Shown: piece after piece, positions 57,561-64,000 of the stretch
How the letters are laid out: each line of letters begins with the position of its first letter
Position numbering within the stretch: the stretch's first letter is position 1
Assembly (NCBI RefSeq): GCF_051020765.1
Contig: NC_134936.1
Location: 6,242,186 to 6,306,185, forward strand
From: Lasioglossum baleicum
Taxonomy: Eukaryota; Arthropoda; Insecta; Hymenoptera; Halictidae
Reading direction: 5' to 3'
Length of the DNA: 64,000 nucleotides
The notes under the pieces: model-generated
Seen by the model: the letters and a program-made list of their open reading frames with translations, nothing else
Databases searched by the model: none
What the model was told of the DNA's origin: nothing
Program-made: the position numbers and the translations under genes

Positions 57561-58515
57561 TAGACTGCGAATCTTTATGCATTTACGAAGAAATTGGGTG
57601 GGCGAAATATAAAACGGTAAAAGATTTGAAAAATTCAAGAATGTTGTAATGTTGCTTTTAATGTGACAAAGTCGTTAAGGAATGAAATCATTTTTACCAC
57701 GCTTATACTAGCTTGCCGAGTTGTCGTTGTCGTTGTTGTTGTATGCGTCAAATTTTGTAATCGAATTTTAAACCAGTTCCCGATGGGCTAGACACTTGAA
57801 ACTTCAAACATAGCTCAGAACAGGATGACAATGCAATATTAAAAATAAATTTTTTAAAAAACTGTGCGTTCAGGAGAAAAAATTGTTTAATATAAACCGT
57901 CTCACCTCGTCGCGCGTCGCTCGGTAGTACGTGATCGCGTTCAGCGATCCCCACTCCGCGCGCCAACGCTCCCTACTCCACTACGCGTTCCCACACCGAC
58001 TCATCCCCACTCCACTGACCCATTTCGCACCGAAGGAGCTTGGTCAGTGTGGTGTTCCGTTCATAAAGTTCTCAGAGTCATCCCCTCATTCTATCTCGCG
58101 TATTTCCATATCTTGCGTTTCTCTCTCTATTCTTATTATTTCATACCAGTATTACTATATATTGTTCTATTTAAAAAAGACTAAAAAGTAGAAAATAAAA
58201 AAATATATTTAAAAAACTTTAAAAACCACGCTTATATTAAAATGCACTAAAAAGGAGAAAATAATTTTGTTAGACATTAGTGACTATAAACAAAAGCGTG
58301 GAGCGCCCACAAATATTATGTCAATAAAGTTTAGCGCTCTACGCTTTTATTTACAGTGACTAATGTCTAAAAAAATTATTTTCTCCTTTTTAGTGCATTT
58401 TAATATAAGCGTGGTTTTTAAAAAGTTTTTTTTATATATTTTTTTTATGTTATATTTCTGCTTCTAACAGTCAATGAAAAACATTTTTATTTTGCATAAA
58501 GATCCGCAGACTGTT
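57561..58515 (+). mobile_element. hAT-type MITE interrupted by another element
   Basis: The left part (TAGACTGCGAATCTTTATGC to 57696) and right part (58446-58515, ending near GATCCGCAG) together match the 201-bp copy at 7474-7674, including 'caaagtcgttaagg.atgaaatca'. The gap is filled by the CCACGCTTATA element. The right end is damaged. Confidence 0.82.
57697..58445 (+). mobile_element. CCACGCTTATA element with terminal hairpin, copy 2
   Basis: Inserted in a hAT-type MITE between 'aaatcattttta' and 'ttatgttatatttctg', which gives fairly exact ends and a length of about 750 bp. The left part has the CpG-rich block also found in copy 1 (55190-55340); the right part is a hairpin of about 265 bp (58180-58445). 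It lacks the TTAA-type MITE found in copy 1. Confidence 0.8.
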
Positions 58516-59363
58516 AGTATAATAACATTTATTAGACTCTGTTCAGAATCTTGATCACGAGTCTGACACGATATTGTAGGGCAAGGGGTTAATAAGAATA
58601 ACAATAGTTATCTTCTTCGTTTATAGTTCGTTCTCACCACAATTATAGACATTCAAGAAACATGGGAATAGCGAGCGGGCACGCGTAAAAACTTCAGCGG
58701 GCTAACATGTAATATCGAAAATGCGGTGTACAAATTAGTACTTTCAGTATAAACAGCAGCGCCTAGTGAGCTATTTCTCTAAGTGCCTCTACTTAGACCC
58801 TGCATGTTACGTGATCGATTAAACAATCAAATTATGTACAATGTCCAGGTTTCAAACGAACACGAAGGTTACGGATCATTATGCAAATGCAGATTTTTAT
58901 GTGTTTGGTTTGATTAAAAAATAATTTGTACCCAGTAATCATTTATATTCGGTTTAATAAATACATTCATAGTTTCGGATTTTTTATTCTAGATGTTTTC
59001 GAAATTGAAAGAATGCTGTCCATCGCGAATTCTTTTAAAGAGTGTCTTATGTCATATTCTCGAAATTTTTCGGGAATCTCCAAATTTTCGGGAACCCGAC
59101 CCGACCCGAGTCGACCTCTTTTCGACTCGTCCCGACCATCGGGTTCCCGATATTTCGGGTTCTCGCACACCCCTAATAGTGGGGGATTTCTCTGACTTCT
59201 ATACGATCTATGTAGATCTATGTATTTATAGTAATTTCGGGAGAGATGCACCAGTTTTTATTGTGGCGATACTGGACGTTTATTAACTGTTTTCCGCGTG
59301 TCATTTACATCGTATTAACCAATGCAAATAACCTTCTTTCGAAGAATACGTGTATCACATCAT
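58516..59363. other. Unassigned; possible hAT-like end near 59177
   Basis: 59080-59176 has repeated CGGGTTCCCGA-type palindromic motifs ending '...cgcacacccctaata'. On the minus strand this reads TAGGGGTGTGCGAG, a plausible hAT-like end. No opposite end is identified. Confidence 0.35.
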
Positions 59364-59574
59364 TACACTGCGGATTTTATGCATTTATGACAAAAATGGG
59401 TAAGCACCATTTAAAGCAGTGGACATATTAAAAAGATTTAAAGGCATCAGCGTATTGGATTCAGTTTAATTAGATAATTAAACGAAGAAAGAAATGTTTA
59501 TTTCGCTTTTGTGTCTTGCAATCAATGCAAACAATTTTTATTTTGCATAAAGATCCGCAGTCTACACATCATTT
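59364..59574 (+). mobile_element. hAT-type MITE with perfect 8-bp TSD
   Basis: Ends TACACTGCGGATTTTATGC and ...GATCCGCAGTCTA. Flanks CACATCAT on both sides (59356-59363 and 59575-59582). Confidence 0.92.
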
Positions 59575-59686
59575 ACGTGTAACAGAAGCATAAAAACTTC
59601 TTAGTGCTCCGAACTCCTGACGAAATACTTTTGTAAGTGGCAAGTACAAATGTTATTACATTCTTATCGTATGCTTTAACTATCAG

Positions 59687-59887
59687 TAGACTGCGGATCT
59701 TTATGCAAAATAAAAAATGTTTGCATTGATTGCCGGACACAGGAGCGATATAAAAATTTCATACTTCTTTTAATTATCTTATTAAGCTGAAAACAATACA
59801 TTGATGTCCTTAAATATTTTTAACATGCCCACTGTTTTAAATTGTACGTTCCCATTTTTGTCATAAATGCATAAAATCCGCAGCCTA
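59687..59887 (-). mobile_element. hAT-type MITE
   Basis: Ends TAGACTGCGGATCTTTATGC and ...AAATCCGCAGCCTA, 201 bp. The left flank is ACTATCAG; the right side reads ACT-AT-ATCAG, an 8-bp duplication with a 2-base insertion. Its interior is in reverse orientation relative to 59364-59574. Confidence 0.88.
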
Positions 59888-59992
59888 ACTATATCAGTAT
59901 CGGCTTAAATAGAGACACTGGTTCTTCTTTACGATTTTTCATCGTGTTATGACAAAATCTTTTGTACTGGTTCTTGTTTTTGTATAGGAGCG

Positions 59993-60018
<26 letters not shown>
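59993..60018 (+). repeat. TC-dinucleotide microsatellite
   Basis: Thirteen uninterrupted TC units. Confidence 0.95.
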
Positions 60019-60023
<5 letters not shown>

Positions 60024-61373
60024 AGGGATAGACGCACCAGTAATTTATGTAAGTATACTAGGCAGTCGTTTTCGTCAAGAGCATCCCTTTTGCAATTAAT
60101 TATAAAGCAATAAATTAAAACTGAGGCTTGTTGTTTGACACACTATTTGTTAACAGCATACATTTTAATTAATTAATATTGGTAATTATTTAGAAAGAGG
60201 TACTCCTCTCCGATTTTGATGAAATTTAAATTTGTTATAGATTTCGAGATTTTTGAACAACTTTTTCCTGTTCATATATGATCTCTTTTAGTTTTCGAGA
60301 TATTCGCAAAAAACTGTTGCTAGTACTGCATTGAATTTTCCGTATTCGTGCATGCTCCATGAAACATGTACAATGTATACAACTTTATGTAACATGTGTG
60401 GTACAGAAAAAAAAGAATAGAAGTACGGAGAAAAAGTCATAAATGAAGGAGTGCATCTATCCCCAAATAAGAGTGCATCTCAGCCCAGGCCCTAGGGAGA
60501 GATGCACTTTTCCGACCTTTTTTAAACAGTATGTTAATAGTATTAATATAAAAGTTTTACTCATGTAACGCGCGCGCGCGTGTTATATTTTATTAAATAG
60601 ATTTAAATAAAAAATTCAACTATGCTGTCTACACTTTCAATTTTTTTAATAAAATTTTTCTAAGCAGAAAACAAAATGTGGTACATCTCTCACGAAATTA
60701 CCCTACTAAATGTATTGTATTTCTAAAGACAGTCGATTGCAGTAACTTTTGAATCTCAAACGTCATATTCAAAAGTGTACACTTATATACAATTACGGTA
60801 CTATATTTAATTCGTGTACTATTTTAATTTTGTATTTCTATTTAGATTTACAGTCCAAGAGAGTGAGAAACTATTCATAATAACAAAAATAGTGGATATT
60901 TAGTGTACATTAATATTTTACACAACGAAATAGGTTGAAATCAATCAAATATTTTAATTATAAGCGTTAGTATTTCCAATATCGTTAAAATAAAATGTTG
61001 TTTGAATTACTAAACATATTATTTCACAAATGGAACCATTTACTTCCTGGAGTACACGTTCAATCTCAAGTAAGGTTGATATTATCTAAAATAATACTTA
61101 CTGCCGGCTCTGTGTGAAAATTGGCAATGTTCATTTCCGACGTGTAAACTAATATTGTTGCTGCACGTATACAAATACAATAATCATTTGCCGCAATTGC
61201 ACAAAGGAGGAGATAATTTCAGTCACCAGCAATCGTAACAATATAAATTGAGTGCGTTCAACCGTGTGTTCGTAACAATTGTGCATTGCGCAGCGTCGGT
61301 TTGCACAGGTTTTTACTAAGAATCTGACTGACATGCAACGTAACAAATATTTACATATAATATATTCATATAC
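60019..61373. other. AT-rich, no recognised feature
   Basis: Includes a short (CG)n run near 60570 and several 'gagatgcac' words, but no supported gene or TE end. Confidence 0.35.
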
Positions 61374-61453
61374 AGGGTGTCTCAAAAAATGACTTCAAAT
61401 AACTTCAGGAATCAACCATTTCAAGAAAATACAAAATTTTTGGGTCACCCTGT
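61374..61453. mobile_element. Short TA-flanked MITE, CAGGGTG ends
   Basis: CAGGGTGTCTCAAAAAATGA at the left and 'tttttgggtcaccctg' at the right, with TA on both sides. Only about 80 bp long. Probably an internally deleted Tc1/mariner-type element. Confidence 0.6.
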
Positions 61454-61923
61454 AAAAATCAATAGGTAATAAGTAATCTTTGTCACTCTTACTGTTAATA
61501 AAGTGAATCGATATAATTAAAAAAAGAAGTAGCACTAGAGAACAAACATAATTAAGTTAATTGTAAGCGTTCAGATATACCTAACGACTTCATGCAAAAT
61601 AAAAATTGCAAGAAACAGTGACCATATAGAACATTCTTTAACGATCTTAATAAGTTGAAAACAATATATTACAGTAAATCCTCTACAAACACAAAAGCCT
61701 CGGGGAGATTCGTTTGCAATTATCGTAGATGAGACACTATTTTTTGTAGCTTCAAAGGCCGAACCGAACGTAGAGAAGGTCAGCGACTTTCCGCGTCTCT
61801 TTCTTTCCCATACGCTGCCCTTCCTTGCGCCCGAAACGTTCATCGTCAATTAAACCATTAAATACGGTTGAAATTATATCGTGTTTGGTCTTATTTTAAT
61901 CAGAAAAATGCCACAGATATACA

Positions 61924-63095
61924 GGGTGACTCCGAAGAAACAGAACACCTAAATATCTCCGTTAATTTTCGTTGTACAAAAACACTTCTTAGTGCAAAGT
62001 TGCACTGTTTGAAGTGCTACATGTAACGGTGTAAGAGAAGAAATTTTTGAGGTCATTTTTTTACAAGATTTCAAGGTCATTGATATTCTTTAAAATGGAA
62101 TGAGGTATTTTTAATACATCAAGCGATGCAGCTGGACATTCGTTATAAAAAAGTACTAACCCATGTATGTCGAAAAGTTAGTAGTTCACGAGATATTTCA
62201 ATTTAAATCACTCTAAAACACCATTACTGTCGTACGAAGACGTTAGCGTTTACTTGCCAGAGTAAATTGAAGAGTTGAAATTGAAATTGAAAAATTGACG
62301 TTGAAAATGAAATTGAAGATTTGAAATTAACGAATTGAAATTTAAAAATTGACGTTGAAATTGAAAAATTGAAATTGAAGAGCTGAAATTGAAAAAATTG
62401 AAGTTGAAATGGAAGAGTTGAAATTGAAGTTGAAATGGGAGAGATAAATTTGAAGTTGAAATTAAAGTTGAAATGGAAAAATTGAAGTTGAAGAGTTGAT
62501 ATTCAAATTGAAGTTGAAATGGAAAATTTGATGTCGAAATTGAAATTGAAGAGTTGAAATTAACGAATTGAAATTGAAAAATTGAAGTTGAAATTGAAGA
62601 GTTGAAATTAACGAAATGAAATTGAAAAATTGAAGTTGGAATGGAAGAGTAGAAATTGAAGTTGAAATGGAAGAGTTAAAATTGAAGTTGAAATGGAAGA
62701 GTTAAAATTGAAGTTGAAATTGAAAAATTGACATTGACATTGAAATTGATGTTAGCGTATACTTACTTGTGTAACGTCTTAGTGCAACAGTAATGGTGTT
62801 TTAGAGGAATTTAAATTGAAATATCTCGTGAACTACTAACTTTTCGACGTACATAGGTTAGTACTTTTTTTATAACGAATGTCCAATTGCATCGATTGAT
62901 CTATTAAAAAATACCTCATTCCATTTAAAAAAATATCGATGACCTTGAAATCTCATAAAAAAATGACCTCAAAAATTTTTTCCCTTACACCGTTACATGT
63001 GGCCTTTCAAACAGTGTAATTTTGTCCTAAGCAGTTTTTTTGTACAACGAAAAGTAACGGAGATGTTTAAGTGTTCTGTTTCTTCGGACTCACCA
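61924..63095. mobile_element. Foldback with minisatellite core, CAGGGTGA ends
   Basis: CAGGGTGACTCCGAAGAAAC at the left mirrors 'gtttcttcggactcaccatg' at the right, with TA on both sides. Arms of about 330 bp flank a GAAGTTGAAATTG array. The host pogo-like element is continuous across this point in copies 1 and 2 ('tattggtgaaagtttcataaa'), confirming the TA duplication. About 1.17 kb, non-coding. Confidence 0.88.
62268..62750 (+). repeat. GAAGTTGAAATTG minisatellite
   Basis: The same degenerate array as at 1471-1890 and 12463-12905, with units grouped in longer blocks such as 'gaagttgaaatggaagag'. Confidence 0.9.
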
Positions 63096-63333
63096 TGTAT
63101 TGGTGAAAGTTTCATAAAAAAAATAAGTAATAATATAAAAGATTTTATATTGGTATTACATTGTGAGGACGCACGGGCCTTTGAACTGTGCCGGCGACTT
63201 TGGCTCTCTGCGTCGCATTAGTAGTGGTTCACACCGATATACCCGAGCCGAGGTCAGCTTACAGTGAAGGGGATATATTTTTTGCGTTTATCGTGTACGG
63301 CCTTTTTGCCTTTTTTATAGAGAATTTATTGTA

Positions 63334-63914
63334 ACAGTCTGAAATTCTTGCAATGTTTCTATCGTTTTATGTTTTGCACCAACTTGTTTTTGTCATAAAT
63401 GGATAAACTCCGCCGTCTACTAATGACATTTATTCTAAACTCTTACAAAGGCTGTTTATATCGATATTAAACTATCTACTGCAGTTTCGCTTCGATATAA
63501 GATGATGGCTCCGGGCGGCTTTCGACGTATTTCAGATGAGGGTGCCTACGCGGCGTGACTTGGTACTACAAACTTCACTACCATGCCGAATCACTCGTGC
63601 CGTACAGGAGAAATATATCAGCCTATACTACTGCTGCAACGATAGCCTTAAATTTTAAGTAGTATTAGTACCAGAAGGACGTACTCTCCCCTATGCGGCT
63701 TAGGAAGCTGCACCGGTGCGCGTGAACAATCAGTTTCCCAAGCCTGGGCTACATTAATATTTTGACTGCGATGTCTACCATACGTGGGTGACATAATTCT
63801 TCATCCCCCTGTATCCCTAATGTCAATATCCATCATTTTGTACAAGGTACAATAACATTGTACTTCGTAGCTCCATACTTTTTTCCCCTCGAGTGTAAAT
63901 CGACAGTATCATTA
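63334..63914. other. Partly CpG-rich unassigned stretch
   Basis: An isolated MITE end lies at 63395-63420 (CATAAATGGATAAACTCCGC). 63480-63800 is less AT-rich and could be unique sequence, without recognisable coding potential. Confidence 0.3.
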
Positions 63915-64000
63915 TTATGCATTTATGAAGAAATTGGTTGAGCGAAATATAAGACGGTAAAAGATTTAACAAATTCAAGAATGTTGCAATGTCAAAAAGT
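63915..64000 (+). mobile_element. hAT-type MITE, cut by the window edge
   Basis: 'TTATGCATTTATGAAGAAATTGG' (shown in words: the subterminal TTATGCATTTATG followed by GAAGAAATTGG) and 'agattt.a.aaattcaagaatgttg' match the subfamily at 7474 and 57561. The first bases of the left end are eroded and the right end lies beyond the window. Confidence 0.7.

Larger units (their letters stand above)
61672..63331. mobile_element. Pogo/Tc1-like element, copy 3, carrying a foldback
   Basis: The left end CAGTAAATCCTCTACAAACA and right end '...gaatttattg' are flanked by TA (61670-61671 and 63332-63333). It matches copies 1 and 2 on both sides of the nested foldback at 61924-63095. It also shows the empty Helitron site ('gttgaaattatatcgtg', near 61868). 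Confidence 0.83.

Noticed and set aside
59993..60018. TC tract considered as a GAGA-type regulatory element
   Set aside because: A simple dinucleotide run with no neighbouring gene or promoter; treated as a microsatellite.

Overview
The window looks like a transposon-dominated, AT-rich stretch of an animal nuclear genome, most likely an insect and possibly a hymenopteran. The lineage is an inference from the repeat mixture, not something the sequence proves. I found no open reading frame that I can assign to a host gene. I also saw no rRNA, tRNA, CRISPR array or bacterial-style operon. The recognisable protein-coding traces are all decayed mobile-element genes: two hAT transposases, two mariner fragments, three copies of a PIF1-type Helitron helicase fragment, and two fragments of a non-LTR retrotransposon C-terminus. 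Most of the long reading frames are by-products of tandem repeats or palindromes.

Layout. 1-3800: a CpG-rich start, fragments of a repeat that begins CAGGGTGT, and a foldback element (932-2240) with a minisatellite core. 3800-10200: a TTAA-flanked MITE, many copies of an abundant hAT-type MITE whose ends read TAGACTGCGG, a large palindrome (5713-6773) and a LINE tail. 10200-15700: a Tc1-like MITE, a pogo-like element, a truncated minisatellite-bearing element and a 1-kb palindrome. 17000-20800: a hAT transposase pseudogene split by two solo-LTR-like insertions, next to a mariner fragment. 21200-27560: nested TTAA-type MITEs, a deleted mariner, a 1.76-kb foldback element and a 41-bp tandem repeat. 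29200-36500: a large imperfect inverted repeat loaded with later insertions (pogo-like element, Helitron, foldback, solo LTR). 38300-43800: more hAT-type MITEs, a palindrome inside a palindrome, and a long TTAATACTC minisatellite. 43868-53526: two more Helitrons, a hAT element with a broken transposase, a three-layer nest, and a non-autonomous hAT in a duplicated segment. 54400-64000: more hAT-type MITEs, two copies of an element with a long terminal hairpin, and a pogo-like element carrying a minisatellite foldback.

The elements do not form a pathway. What they offer is a readable insertion history. Several insertions have perfect target-site duplications, and several have an uninterrupted (empty) copy of the same target elsewhere in the window, so boundaries and order can be read directly. 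The hAT-type MITE is the best resolved family: five copies have perfect 8-bp duplications, and the targets share a pattern close to N-T-N-A-T-N-A-N.
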